64,000 bases of DNA. It comes from Cryptomeria japonica. Its lineage: Eukaryota; Streptophyta; Pinopsida; Cupressales; Cupressaceae. How positions within the stretch are numbered: the stretch's first letter is position 1; each line of letters opens with the position of its first letter. Shown here one piece after another: positions 34,899 through 47,291 of this stretch. The translations under genes and the position numbers were made by a program. Where the stretch lies: the NCBI RefSeq assembly GCF_030272615.1, contig NC_081405.1:470446008-470510007 (forward strand), read 5' to 3'. The notes beneath the pieces were generated by a model. That model was not told where the DNA came from. It searched no databases and worked only from the letters and a program-made list of their open reading frames with translations.

Positions 34899-34914
34899 GC
34901 TCGCTCTGATAGCA
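34899..34914 (-). other. Primer binding site of gypsy A
   Basis: On the minus strand TGCTATCAGAGCGAGC follows the LTR after AG, one base from the TGGTATCAGAGC initiator-Met site kept in gypsy C. Confidence 0.82.
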
Positions 34915-34916
34915 CT

Positions 34917-35688
34917 TGAAACAGTCACCAGATAGGAGGGACCTTAAAGAGATCAATCCAAACCAGTTAGCAAGAGTAAACACAATTGAAACAAAGGGAC
35001 ATGATGGAGGCAATGTAGAACAGATTGAATTATATCATGAAAACTTATTACAACCAACTGGTAACAATCGGTTTACATAAACCGGCTCACAAGCCTGCTA
35101 AAACATGCTCAAAAAATAGAACAGGTCACAACTGGGACCTCAAATCTTAAGATCTATCTTCTATGCTCAGTCTAACTTATTGATTACATTCTAATTCTCT
35201 ATTATAATGATTTATATGATCCAAGAGGATCTGATTGGCCCAAAAAAGGATCAAAACCCGAAGAACAAGATCTAGCGTGCAAAACCAACAAGGTTGGCCT
35301 CCACCAAAGAAATTACTTTGAAAAATCCAAAGGATGACATATAGATCCTGGGAAAAGGTTAGCCATATGCTAAGGAACATCAAAATCAATGCTCAGGGCT
35401 CTGCAAGCTACGAAAAGGATCCGGTAGATCACCAATGCAAATAGGTCTAGGCAACCGGTAACAAAAAACTATCTCAGCAACCGGTAGTGATAACTTGCCA
35501 GAAAATGATCCAAATACACCATGGTTTGGAAATAAGGACGATGATCAGGTCTTCAAGAAAAATCTAACTCTACAGGTTTTGGTGAGCCAAATTCAGGACT
35601 CAAAGAAAGAAATGCTGAAACTACAAACAAAAAGGAAATATTTTTGGTTGATGCAAGATTTCTATGAACCAGGGATGTTCCTGCATCA
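34917..35688 (-). repeat. 5' LTR of gypsy A
   Basis: 772 bp. It pairs with 9717-10499 and has the same ends. It is followed by CTTTC, matching CTTTA in front of the 3' LTR. Confidence 0.9.
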
Positions 35689-35693
35689 CTTTC

Positions 35694-36490
35694 ACTTTTA
35701 TTTTTTGCCACTTTTTTTAGAAGGAATTAAGTATTAATTACACAACACAAATTAGAAATTTCTAAATTAACATTATCATCAATTATAAATTTAATACATT
35801 GAATTATAAAATTAACAAACTCATTTGATTTAAAGAGGACTAAAAGATGTTCTAGAGCATCTACTAATTTGATTAATTCTCCCATTGTAAATTGTGCCTT
35901 TTATCTTGTAGTATTAATAAATGTTTGTAGCACGTATGCATCATTTTGATGTGTGACCATTTTCTTAATATTGATGGCTCATTTGCTAGTCATGTATGTT
36001 AATTATTGTGTCATTGCCTCCTATAGTTTGAAGATCCTTTGCCTCTTCTTGACATTATCTAACATGCATGTTGAAATTTATCATTTATCAACATGCCTCT
36101 CACCATTTGGATCACATTTTGTATGAGAATGTTGCTTCATTACCCAATTGTAGTGTATTCGTAATTGAGAACTATTTGTCCAAGTATAGATCAATTGAGT
36201 CCACATTGTTTGTAATTTTTTTGTCAACAAACACATGTTAAAATTGAAAACCACTTGTTGAATAATCATGCATGCCTTCTTTCTTCCATTAGTCAAGAGG
36301 TGGAATCAAAATAACTCTACTCTACTAGTCCAATGCTTTGTGTCATTTTCAACAAAAACAAATTATGACTTAACAAAACACATTAAAATACTAAGTCAAA
36401 AGATGTGTTACTAGCTAAAACACAAATCATATATTTCTATCAAAAATATCTTCCAAGCATTTTACTTATTTTTTAAGTCAATAGTTAGTG
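35694..36490. other. AT-rich spacer, nothing recognised
   Basis: This should be the continuation of the sequence left of 9712, split by gypsy A. No gene, terminal repeat or strong structure was seen. Confidence 0.4.
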
Positions 36491-38382
36491 GAAAAAGGGA
36501 ATGATTCTCTAACCTCCATTTTAACCACACCTATTAGCTTTTGAAATTCAAACTTAAAATATTTAAATTTCAAATCACAATTAATTTATTTTTGCAATTA
36601 TGAAACATGAAACCATAAAGTATAACAAACACAAGAACACTAGATTCATGTGGAAAACCCAAGAAGGGAAAAACCACAATGAGAATCACACTCACAATAT
36701 GAATGATCGATTACCATGTTTTAGGCTCAAGGTCAATGAAGCTTGCTGCACCTGATTGGACTTGGAAAAATAAGACACACCTTAGGGTAAGATACATGGG
36801 ACTTGCATTATAAGACACAATTTTAGGGCAAGATATGAAGGACTTGCATTGCTGAAGCGCACTAATCTAGAGCAAGATACAAAGATTGCACAAGCTGCCA
36901 AAAGGATTCAATATCTTCCAAAAGGTGCATATAAATGATGATTTAAAATTAACAAGATATCCTAATTATGAAACTATCCTTGAACCACTATGTCAAGTGA
37001 GAAATATCATGGCAAACATATCTCACTTTGTTCACTATCTCAAAATATTATCTCATTGAAGATATGATCATCAAAACTCACACAAACTAAATTTCACACT
37101 AATACTTCTTCACATATGCTTGCATATCATTCACATTTAATTTATAACAATCCACACACCAATTCACACGTTCACACTTTGATTTATATTATATTATTTA
37201 TTGAAATCCTCAACTAGGTCATCCACATGCATAATATAAATGAATTACATAAAGTCGACCATCACAAGTAACTACAGACAATGAGGTCCACTCTAGGAGA
37301 TAAAAGGGACATAAGTACATATTTCTAAGTTGATTCCAATGAATTTAACACAATATCACATCCTCCAAAGTTTGCGTCCATCGTAGCATGTAGAAAAATA
37401 ATGAAGCACATTAACCAGTCAACCCAAAAACATCTCCCAATGCAACTTATTAAATGCAGATCTACACGTGCTATGGTAAGACCAACATCAAACTTCTAAC
37501 TCAATATCCAATTCATATCCAAACCAAAAGAGTATGTTCCAAATACAATAAATCAATTGAGTTGGCTAGAGACCAACACAATTGACAATGTTGAACACAA
37601 AACAACATATATTCACTTGTTGATCAAATCAACACTAGAAATTTGAACTGAAACACTGAATAAACCATATGAACATAGCCTCCAAGCCACAACACTTGAA
37701 CCAACATATAAAATCAATGCACAACATTCTCCAAACCAATCCTAACAAACAACCTCACTCAACAATTCACCACAACCAACTTCATCATTTTGAGCAACCG
37801 AGGACCTAAAAAATGATAGTGCAATATCCACAAAATGTAGACATTATATATAGAACTACAAGCTATCATCATCAATAACTAAAGGAGTATAAAGTATTCT
37901 TCCATAAGGACATTAAATACTTTTTCCTTAATATTGTACTTTTGTCTATGTAGCCTAATACCGTCACTCTCATCTCTGTCAGCAAATTTCTCCTTCTACT
38001 CAATGCATCAACAACTTTGTTCGACTCCCCACTCCTATGCTTTAACACAAAGGTATAAATTTGCAAAAATTCTACCCATCTCATATGTCTCTGATTCAAC
38101 TTACTCTGACTCTTCAAATACTCTAAGGCTTGATGATCAGTATACAACACAAATTCCTTAGGCATAAACACCTCATACTTACTTAACATCACCACTAGAC
38201 AACATAACAATAGTTTTACACTTATTTTTGGACCATATACTACATCCACACAACTAAATAATTCCAACTTCCTCTTGACTTTTGTTACTTCAACGCACAA
38301 TCATATACAACACATACTGCATCAACAAAGACAACACCAGAGAAGTTTTACATTAATGATAATGCACCTCAACTTTCCAACA
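36491..38382 (-). repeat. 3' LTR of Copia D with captured gypsy sequence
   Basis: The right end CCAACA at 38382 is followed by a polypurine-like stretch and interior sequence similar to that of Copia A. The GTGGAAAACCC/GGGAAAAACCA motif near 36650 is shared with the other LTRs. The left border is not defined. A gypsy RNase H fragment sits at 37953-38166. Confidence 0.6.
37953..38166 (-). pseudogene. Gypsy RNase H fragment inside the Copia D LTR
   Basis: About 214 bp coding [40 protein letters not shown] and NKVVDALSRRRNLLTEMRV on the minus strand. It is closest to the matching part of gypsy C (43660-43865). No gypsy LTR or other gypsy sequence accompanies it. Confidence 0.85.
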
Positions 38383-38816
38383 ATCTTATCCTTTGTCATT
38401 GATGGCAACACTTGTACCACCAATCAACAATAAACTATTTCAAACTTTATTTGACCCCCCTCATTATATCACTTTCCCCCTTTGATATAAAGGGAAAAGG
38501 CCACAATACTGCAAATAATGACTCTTCATACCAAATTTTGTAACAATTCTCTTCCCAATAGTAAATTTCTCTTTATTTCTCTCTTTGTTCTAAGTATAAT
38601 TTTGATTACTATAACACCCCCTTTGATAGACATATCTCTCTTTCACAACCAAGAAACCTTCACTACTCCCCCTGAGAGAAACCACCACATCAATCCATGA
38701 GACAAAAGATAAACTTTGAATCTCCATCTAGAAATATGCACCACTCATATACATATAGTTTGAAGGAGGATTAATAACTCCTAGCTTCTGCCCAAAATAC
38801 TCAAAAGTATCCTTCG

Positions 38817-40140
38817 CTAGTGCCTTGGTAAAGATGTTTTCAATCTGATCCTTTGTGGGCACATATTGCAATCTATTTTCCTTCTCTCAGCCTTCTCTCT
38901 TAAGGAATGATACCAAACAAAAATGTGTTTAGTCCTTGAATGCATTACTAGATTCTTTGAAATATTAATTGCACTAGTATTGTCACACATAATAGGAACC
39001 ATGTCATCATACACCACCTTGATATCTTTGAGATTTATCTTCATCCACATGACTTGAGTACAACAAGATGTTGCAATATATTCTACTTCTTCTCTAGATA
39101 ATGACACTAAATCCTTCTTTTTGCTCAACCAAGAGACCAATCTATCTCCCAAGAAAAATGCAACACCACTTGTACTTCTTTTGTCATCAATACATATGGC
39201 CCAATCAACATCTGTGTATTCCTTCAAAGTGAAATTATCTTTCTTCTTATACCATAAACCAAAATTTGGGGTCCCTTTCAAATATTTAAATATCTTTTTC
39301 TCTGCTTGCTTATTAGATTGCTTTGGATTAGATTGATATCTGACAATCAAATAGATAAGATGCATAATGTCTAGTTTTGAATTAGTCAAATACAATAATC
39401 CTCCAATCATAGACCTATACTATATCTATCAACTTCTGGAGATCTATCATCTATACTTTTCTTGCAACCAGTGACAATAGGAGGATCAATTGGTTTACAA
39501 TTTTCCATACCAAACTTCTTCAACATATCCTTGATATACTTGGTCTAAGAAATAAAAATACCATTTTTTGTATATCACTTGAAGACCAAGAAAAAATGAT
39601 AATTCATCAGTCATTGACATCTCAATTTTTTTTTTGCGTTTCTTCTGCTAATGTCTTACAAACACCATCATCTCCTCCAAAAATGATATCGTCAACATAC
39701 ACAACAACTATTAACAATTTATTACTTTTAGCTTTGAAATAAAGATTACTACCTATTATACCTTTCTTAAAATTTTGCTAAAAAAAATACTTATCAAACC
39801 TTTCATACCAGGCTATAGGATCTTGCTTAAGTCCATAGAGTGTGTTCTTAAGTCTACAAACCATATTCAGATCTTTTGACAACTTAGAACCATCTGGTTG
39901 TTCAATGTACACTTCTTCAATTTCTCCATTCAATAATGTTGACTTGAAATCCATTTGGTATACCTTAAATTTGTTATATGCAACAAATGAAAGAAACCTC
40001 CTCAAAGCTTCCATCCTATATATTAGAGAAAAAGTCTCCTCAAAGTCTAGACCTTCAACTAGTGAATAACCTTAAGAAACTAGTCTTGTCTTGTTCCTTG
40101 TGACTTATCCATCTCAATTAAACTTATTCTATAAAAATTA
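38817..40140 (-). pseudogene. Copia D RT and RNase H remains
   Basis: 39778-40014 holds VYQMDFKSTLLNGEIEEVYI and LYGLKQDPIAWYERFDKYFF. A broken part follows with the region of the VDD catalytic motif (near 39700). 38817-39410 holds IGGLLYLTNSKLDIMHLIY, FKYLKGTPNFGLWYKK, EYTDVDWAICIDDKRSTSG, SLSREEVEYIATSCC and MHSRTKHIFVWYHSLREK. The RNase H Asp and Glu are kept, but frameshifts and stops between the parts make it inactive. Sequence before the VYQMDF block is poorly preserved. Confidence 0.88.
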
Positions 40141-40221
40141 CTTTGTTCCTATCACATTATTGTCCATCAATCTACATACCAAGTACCATGTTTGATTTTT
40201 TTCTATCTGATTTAGCTATAT

Positions 40222-41410
40222 TGAACACCATCATATGCTGAGAGGGGGTTGAATCAATGTTTATTAAAACTTGATGAGATTTAACCTTGTACTTAAAATT
40301 CATTCCATCTACCATATGGATGAAATTAAATATTTGAAACCATAAAAGCAACCACACATAAACACCAAGATTTTTACGTGGAAAATCCAAATTGGGAAAA
40401 AACATAGTGAGAACAATCTCACTATATGATAATTGAGTTGCAATGTTTAGGCTAGAGGCCAAGGAGTTCACTTCCCTTGAGATGACTTGTGAGACTAAGA
40501 CACAAAACCTTAGGGAAAGATATAATAAGGACTTACAAATAGTGAAGATCACTTCTTTAGAGAAAGATACAAAACTTATAATAGAGTAACATCAATATGA
40601 TTGAAATACAAAGAACCACATCCCCCGAAATTTTAATCATAGTTCATTGATCAAAACACACCATAAACTATCTTTGTACTGCTCTATTATACTTCTAAAC
40701 CTCTATACTTCTTCACATACACTTCTCACAACACATACAAATTATTTTCAATTTTCACAATGATTTTCTTATTTATATACCAATTGTAGCCTCAACAATG
40801 TCAATTAAGTTGGCCTAATTAGATGTAACATGCAAATACAAAATAGTCGGCTGAAAAAAAAAATCCAACGTATTGTAGAAGGTGAAATAAGGTGTGAGTT
40901 ATCATACTATGTCGACACACCTTCCTGTCCATCCCAAATCATCACCCATAGATTTGCACAAACCAAAAGATAATAGGTTAGGTGCAAAAGATAAAGTGGT
41001 TAAGATACACCAATACAACTGACTCCAAATATAATGTAGACCATCATATTCTCTAGAGAATGTCCAACATAATATCAAAAAATATCCACAACACAAAATA
41101 ATTGATCCCACACCACAAAAACACTATTAAGCATAGTAATTCAATACATTCTTGTACACTAACACTGGAATAGTCACACATGACTAAATACCCATTGTGG
41201 ATTTCAAAAATCAACACCAAATCTTTGTAAACTTCATGATACATCTTTATAAGCCTTTTGAAGCATTCAAAAATAGACTCCACACAATCACATGATCACA
41301 TAACTAAGCCACTATTACTATACCACATTTGGACCAAGGAGTGTTATCAATTTAGACATCTGGATCAATAGGTTTGACATCAATGATAATAAGAGCTCAA
41401 ATTTGTAACA
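40222..41410 (-). repeat. LTR E (3' LTR of a truncated Copia-type element)
   Basis: 1189 bp. On the minus strand it starts TGTTACAAATTTGAGC and ends GATGGTGTTCA. It carries the GTGGAAAATCC/GGGAAAAAAC leader motif near 40378. The adjoining polypurine tract (41411-41427) shows it is a 3' LTR whose body lay to the right. Confidence 0.75.
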
Positions 41411-41649
41411 ATGTCCCTCTTTTTCATTGATGACAACACTTGTGCCAACTCTAAAATCACTCCTCTTTAACATAAAAAGTAGAGGGTTTCTTCTTGCAAC
41501 AAAATTCAACAAGCTATATAAAACTCCCCCTATCTACAACACCTCCTCAAAATTGAAAAGCAAAACTGTGTCACCAACATATTCACATATGTACAAAATC
41601 AAAATTTTCTTATTGGAAAAACATTTAACCACTTCACTGAGCTAAGGGT
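41411..41649 (-). mobile_element. Polypurine tract and interior stub of element E
   Basis: The minus strand AAAAAGAGGGACAT abuts LTR E. The next 220 bp resemble the 3' non-coding interior of Copia A and D (ACTCCCCCT words, TTGATGACAACACT). Sequence changes to gypsy C LTR near 41650, so the rest of E was lost. Confidence 0.65.
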
Positions 41650-42203
41650 ATGATACTCAATTACAAAACCAGTCAACTCTAAACCTCTAAATCTTAATAT
41701 ATGTCTTCTATATTCTTTTTGATGAATTATGATGCTAAATTACATTGACTTATATGGTTAAGAGGGATCCAGGTCAGCCCAAGAGGGATCAAATATCGAA
41801 GAACATGATGAAACACGAAAAACCACTAGGTCCAAAAAATCCAAAGAAGTGTGGATCGAAGAGAAGGTCAACCACATTCCAAGGAACATTGGAATCAATG
41901 AATTGGGGCTTTGCAAGCTATGAAAAGGACATGCAAGATTCACCAATAACAAATAGGTCCAAGCGGTTTCGTTGTTCTAAGCCAAAAAACTGTCCTAAAC
42001 TCTGGAAGCAATAACTTGCCAGAAAATGATCCAAACATTCCACAGTTTAGGAATAAGGAAGATAATCATATTTAAAAGAAAAATATAGCTCCACAAGATA
42101 TGGTGAGAAAAAGCAGAAAGAAATGCTGAAACTACAAAATTGAAAAAGAAATATTTTTTTGGTTGATGCAAGATTGCCAAGAACTGGGGATGCTCCTACA
42201 TCA
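41650..42203 (-). repeat. Truncated 3' LTR of gypsy C
   Basis: It matches 48040-48603 and the gypsy A LTRs. The outer end is missing. Confidence 0.85.
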
Positions 42204-43460
42204 TACATCCGAGGTTGTTGAAAAAGTGAGTCCCTCACTTTGTTGGGGTCAAAGGAAAACCAAGGCAGCCCACCTCTATCTGAGAATTCCAAGATGAATC
42301 TTCAATTGGTTTGCCCTTCCATTTCACAAGATAATCCTTGTATTGATTGCTTCAGGTACTACACCCGATCCTACTATCCAAAATCTCTTCAATCTGATTT
42401 GGTTCCTTTTAGGGAAACTATTTCTCCAAGTCTGCAATACTATCTTCACTAAATTCATGGGTGAAATACTAAAACTATCTGGTAGCTCCACTTCATATGC
42501 ATTTCGAGAATTGAATTTTCTCAAGATCTTGCAAGGTCCAAACTTTCTCATTTGCAACTTGTTATATGTTCCAGCTATAAATCTTTCTTTTCTCAGATAC
42601 ACCATCACTTCATTGCCAACTTGAAATTCCTTATGTTTTCTATTCTCATTTGCTCTCTCCTAATACTTCTTGTTCATTTCTTCCAAATGTTTTTTAACAT
42701 GAACATGTAAGGCCTTCATATAATTTGTAAATTCTTCTACCTCTGCACTTCTCCTATCTTCATTACTGATATCCCTCAATTATGATATACCTCTAGGGTG
42801 TGCTCCAATAACTATCTCAAAAGGTGTTCTTCCGGTACTCCTATTCACTAAATTGTTGTAGGGAAACTCTGCTTGTACAAGGATCAAATCCCAAATTTTG
42901 GTTTTATCTCCAACTAAGCATCTCGACAATTTTCCCAAGCTTCTATTTACTACCTTTGTCTATCCATTATTCTGTGGGTGAAAATTAGAACTAAATTTCA
43001 AATCTATCTTCATCTTCTTCCAAACTGTCCTCCAAAAATAACCAACAAACTTAGTGTCTCTGTTTGAAACTATGCTATTAGCTAATCCATGCAATCTCAC
43101 CACTTCCTTGAAAAATAAGTCAACTACATGCACTGCATTAGATGTTTTCTTACAAGGTATGAAATGAGCCATCTTCGAGAATATATCCACCACCACAAAT
43201 ATAAAATAATTCCCTCTCTATGTCTTAGGCAATTCAAGTATGAAATCTATGCTTATGTCTTCCCAAGGTCCCTCTGTTATTGTCAAAGGCTTGTACAATC
43301 CCACATTCTGACTATTACCTTTTGCAACTTGACAAATTCTACAACTCTGCACAAGTTTCCTAACATCCTTATGAATCCGAGGCTAAAAGTAACGTTCACT
43401 TACCAATGCGACTGTTTTGTCAAAACCAAAGTGTCTGACTAATCCTCCACTATGCTTCTC
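42204..43460 (-). pseudogene. Gypsy C integrase and chromodomain
   Basis: 42960-43196 gives [20 protein letters not shown] and [16 protein letters not shown], again with Asn for the second catalytic Asp, then NFHPQNNG. 42324-42608 gives VYLRKERFIAGTYNKLQMRK and AYEVELPDSFSISPMNL. A broken chromodomain with YLVKWKGKPIEDSSW-type residues lies in shifted frames near 42280-42370. Zinc-domain cysteines lie near 43330. Confidence 0.87.
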
Positions 43461-43477
43461 CTTTATCAAATTCTCCC

Positions 43478-45150
43478 TCATAGAAATTTTAGGTATAAAC
43501 AATTAAACTCCTCTGAATAACATCCCATCTTGAATGAAATAATCCATCCACTTAATCTATTTACCATAACCAGTGTTCTACATGCTTTCCAAGGTTCTGC
43601 AAAATCTGGTTCATCATCATACAAGGTCTTCAACTCTTCAAAGCCTAATACTGTCATTGTCATCTTTGTCAACAAATTTCTCCTTCTACTCAATGCATCA
43701 ACAACTTTGTTTGACTCCCCACTCCTATGCTTCATGCTTCAGCATAAAGTTGTAACTGTACAAAAATTCTACCCATCTCATATGTCTGTAATTCAACTTA
43801 CTCTGACTCTTGAAATACTCTTAGGCTTGATGATCAGTATACAACACAAATTCCTTAGGCAACAGGTAACGTCTCCATTTATTCAAGGCTTGAAATATGA
43901 CATAAAATTCATGATCATATACTGAATATCTCCTTCTAGTATCATTCAACTTCTCACTAAAATAAGCTATTGCTCTCCTTTCCTGACTTAATACTACTCC
44001 AATTGTATTCCCACTTGCATCACAGTCTACTTGAAATACTTTGTTGAAATATGGTAAAGCTAACAGAGGCTGCTCAATCACTTTCTGCTTCAACAATTCA
44101 AAACTCTTATTTTCTCTGGTTGTCCACTTCAATTATTTCCTATCTCCCCTCATTGTCTCAGTCATAGGGCTACAAACTGAACTGAAATTTTTGATAAACT
44201 TTCAGTAGAAACTAGCGAGTCCATGAAATGATCTTGACCTATCTAACACTTTTCGGTGTAAGCCATTCAACAATTTCTTTTACCTTCTTCGGGTCCATCT
44301 TCAATCCATCTATTGATATCATAAATACCAAATAGACTAACTCTTTCTTCATGAAACTACACTTTTTTAGATTTATCAACAACTTCTTTTCTTTGAACCT
44401 CTACAAAAATTGTCTTAAATGCAACAAATGATCCTCTTTTGTCTTACTGAAAATCAGAATGTCATCCAAATATACAATAACAAACTTACCCAAGAATTTC
44501 TTCAATACCTCATTCATCAACCTCATGAAAGTACTTGGTGCATTAGTCAACCCAAAAGGCATCACCAACCATTCATACAATCCTTCATTTGTCTTGAATG
44601 TTGTCTTCCACTCATCCCCTTCTCTGATTCTAATATGATGATATCCACTCTCCAAGTCTATTTTTGTGTAGTATTTAGCTCCACTGAGAGAATCCATTAT
44701 GTTATCCATCCTAGGCAAAGGAAACTAGTACTTCATTGTGATCTTATTTATTGCTCTAGAATTGGTACACATCCTGCATTCTCCATTCTTATTAGGTGCT
44801 AATACTACTGGTACTGCACAAGGACTCAAAATTTCTCTGATCAAACCTTTTTTCAATATTTCCTACACTTGTCTACTCAACTCTTCATTCTTTGTCGGTG
44901 TCATTTGGTGTGCAACTTTGTTAGGCAAACTAGCTCCAAGAATCAGGTCCATGCAATGACTGATACTCCTCACAGGTGGTAATCCATCAGGCATATTATT
45001 TGAAATGATATCCTCATACTCTATCAACAACTCCTTTATATCCTTTGGTTCTTCTTCTTCATACTCTAGGTTCCCAGTCTTCTTTGGAACTAAGGCAAAA
45101 CACACATTCTCATGTCTCATTCCTTCCAGAAATTTCCTTCCATCCATCAA
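43478..45150 (-). pseudogene. Gypsy C reverse transcriptase and RNase H
   Basis: In order on the minus strand: 44863-45150 (CFALVPKKTGNLEYEEEEPK and PPVRSISHCMDL), 44401-44718 ([15 protein letters not shown] and [12 protein letters not shown]), 43821-44132 ([31 protein letters not shown] and LYTDHQ), and 43478-43735 (KHRSGESNKVVDALSRRR). RT and RNase H catalytic residues are recognisable, but four or more breaks interrupt the frame. Confidence 0.92.
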
Positions 45151-45551
45151 TCATATTCTAGCACTCGTACAGACTTCACTCTTTAGGGGCCCCTCTAAGG
45201 GTAACAAGGTTTGTTTCATCCCATAAATACTACAATAGTATATATATTCTTTCTTCCATCATGTATTGCCTATCTATCAAACTGCCAAGGTCTACCCAAC
45301 AAAAAGTGACAAATATCCATAGACATAATATCACACAAAACTTCATCGTGATAATTTCCAATTTTCAATTTCACCAAACATTGCTCACTTACTAACAACT
45401 TATGATCATCCTAAATCCATGTTATCTAATAATGGTTAGGGTGTTTCAATCTTTCCAACTTCAATTTATTCACCATTTATTCATAAAGCTCTCCTCATCA
45501 TCAATAGTTCTCCATCTTCCTATTTGTTAGATGATCCGGTGGGGCTTTCTT
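45151..45551 (-). pseudogene. Gypsy C protease remnant
   Basis: The nucleotide sequence matches the protease of gypsy A (ACTTCATC-TGATAATTTCC and CAAGGTCTACCCAAC stretches) but is full of stops, and the part coding the Asp-Ser-Gly site appears deleted near 45470. Confidence 0.7.
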
Positions 45552-46185
45552 CTACCAATGTTTTTCTCCCAGTGTTCTTTGTCTTCTTAGATTTGAAAGA
45601 ACGATGTCCTTCTCCTCCACACTTAAAGAAAGTTCCTCTAAACACTTTCTTATCTTATTTTCTATAATCTTTTCCAAAAATTTCATTCTGGTAACCATCA
45701 TGTTCTCTTCTCTGGTAGAAATTTCTGTCATCCTTCCGGTATGAGTTACCATCTTTGTTTAATTCCTTGTCCTTGTTTTGTTTTGTACAGGTTCCTCTTC
45801 CTCTGGAATATCTTCTTCCTCATTGAAATCTTCCTCCAAAAAACCTTTCACCTCTACCTCTCTGTCTTTGCTCATGTATTTTGTTCAACTTCTCTTATGC
45901 TTTCAGGGCATATTGATAAGCTTCTTCAACACTTTGCAACTTGATCAAATTAAGTTCATCTTGTATAGACATCCGCAACCCATTCAAATATCTCACAACT
46001 TGTTCAACCTCATCATCGACATGTCCAGATCTGATATTCAACTTGTAGAATGCTTCAGTATACTCCTTCACACTAGATTCTTTTTGCTTCAAGTTCTTTA
46101 ACTTCTGGAACAAATTTACTTGGTAGTTAGCTGACATAAAATTTGATTTCAACTTGGAAACCATCAGCTCACATGATTTGATCTT
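45552..46185 (-). pseudogene. Gypsy C gag, C-terminal part
   Basis: 45895-46164 gives FQKLKNLKQKESSVKEYTEA and DEVEQVVRYLNGLRMSIQDE. 45552-45752 is the Arg/Glu-rich segment after it. The N-terminal half continues past the solo LTR at 47292. Confidence 0.85.
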
Positions 46186-46190
46186 CTCTT

Positions 46191-47286
46191 TGATGGTCTT
46201 GAAAAAGCACTAAGAGGGGGGGGGGGGGGTGTGAATCAGTGACACCAAAACAAGCACAACTTTAAACATTAATCGATAGATGAACTTAACTAAGAATTTG
46301 AACAAAATACATGCTATCCAAAATGAAATAGCAACATCCACCATAACACAAGTGTTTATATGTAGAAAACCCAAATAGGTAAAAACCACGGTGAGATGGA
46401 ACTCACAAGTTAACTATCTACAGTAATAGATAATTGACTGGTTAAGGTCTTATAAAGAGCTCTGCTGGGAGAAAATCTTGTTGGAGATCCCAAGCTTGAT
46501 TAGAAGCTTATACCCTATTAAGAGTACTACCTTGTTAATAGTAACCTTGCTGGAGGATTTTAGAATCCAAACTAATGGATCACCTTGTTAGAGGATTTGT
46601 ACAATGAAGCTTGTTAGAGCTTACCCTGTTAGGGGATTTTATTCTGTTATAATAATTAGAAAATAACAAGAATGGTTTGATCTGTTCTGAGTAGCATAAA
46701 ACTTGTTTGATCAGATCATTCTAAGTACATTCAACACTTCTCTCCATCACTTATCACTCTTCAGAAAAAGTATTCACATAGATTATATCTTCTATATTTG
46801 TTCTCTCTTCATCATCTATCTAAAATGATTCACTAAGATGTCTTTAAATAGACATACAAATCTTATGTTGGCCATAGGAACACAATTTCCTAGGTGCAGT
46901 ATATCTAGACATTTTAAACATAACTCATCACAAAAATGATCGCTAAGAAAATGGTGCTAGTAACTTATCACAAAAATAGATACCGGTTAGAACAATCAAT
47001 ACCAGTTGGAATAAAACTAGTGAATTGTTATCCTAGAATCTTCCACTTGATCTTCATCTTCAACTTCATCTTCATTTTGATGCCAACTTAGTGTAGTCAT
47101 AGGTTATCTCTTATGCACATACCAGTTGACACAAAGTACCGGTTAGAGATAGACCTTAAACATACTGGTTGGTAGTGTAAACCAATTGAAGTTATACCGA
47201 TAGTCAATATAATCATATATGTGTGTGAGAGTGTTTCATCAATGAAAACAAGTGATGAATACATTACAATCATCATCAAGCCAACA
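46191..47286 (-). mobile_element. Solo LTR in gypsy C gag
   Basis: 1096 bp flanked by the exact duplication CTCTT (46186-46190 and 47287-47291). On the minus strand it starts TGTTGGCTTGATG and ends AAGACCATCA. It has no internal region, primer site or reading frame. It shares ACCCTGTTAGGGG words with the LTR family at 1-887. A run of 14 G lies at 46216-46229. Confidence 0.9.
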
Positions 47287-47291
47287 CTCTT

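Larger units (their letters stand above)
9717..35688 (-). mobile_element. Gypsy A: chromovirus split by two nested elements
   Basis: A minus-strand Ty3/gypsy element with the 3' LTR at 9717-10499 and the 5' LTR at 34917-35688. The flanking duplication is CTTTA (9712-9716) and CTTTC (35689-35693), one mismatch. Removing the Copia insertion (10899-18401) and element B (22087-34111) leaves about 6.4 kb in the usual order gag, protease, RT, RNase H, integrase, chromodomain. The LTRs differ at roughly one base in ten by eye, so this is the oldest layer of the nest. All coding parts carry stops or frameshifts. Confidence 0.9.
36491..40221 (-). mobile_element. Copia D: truncated Ty1/copia element
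   Basis: It consists of a 3' LTR (about 36491-38382, left end uncertain), a degraded polypurine region (38383 on) and RNase H/RT remains up to about 40140 on the minus strand. It stops abruptly at 40221 where LTR E begins, so gag, protease, integrase and the 5' LTR are missing. Confidence 0.75.

Noticed and set aside
36491-41410. D and E LTRs as the two ends of one Copia element
   Set aside because: Both LTRs have a polypurine-type tract on their right side, so both are 3' LTRs of minus-strand elements.
46216-46229. Run of 14 G as a special structure
   Set aside because: It is an expansion of the ordinary G-rich tract near the 3' end of these LTRs.
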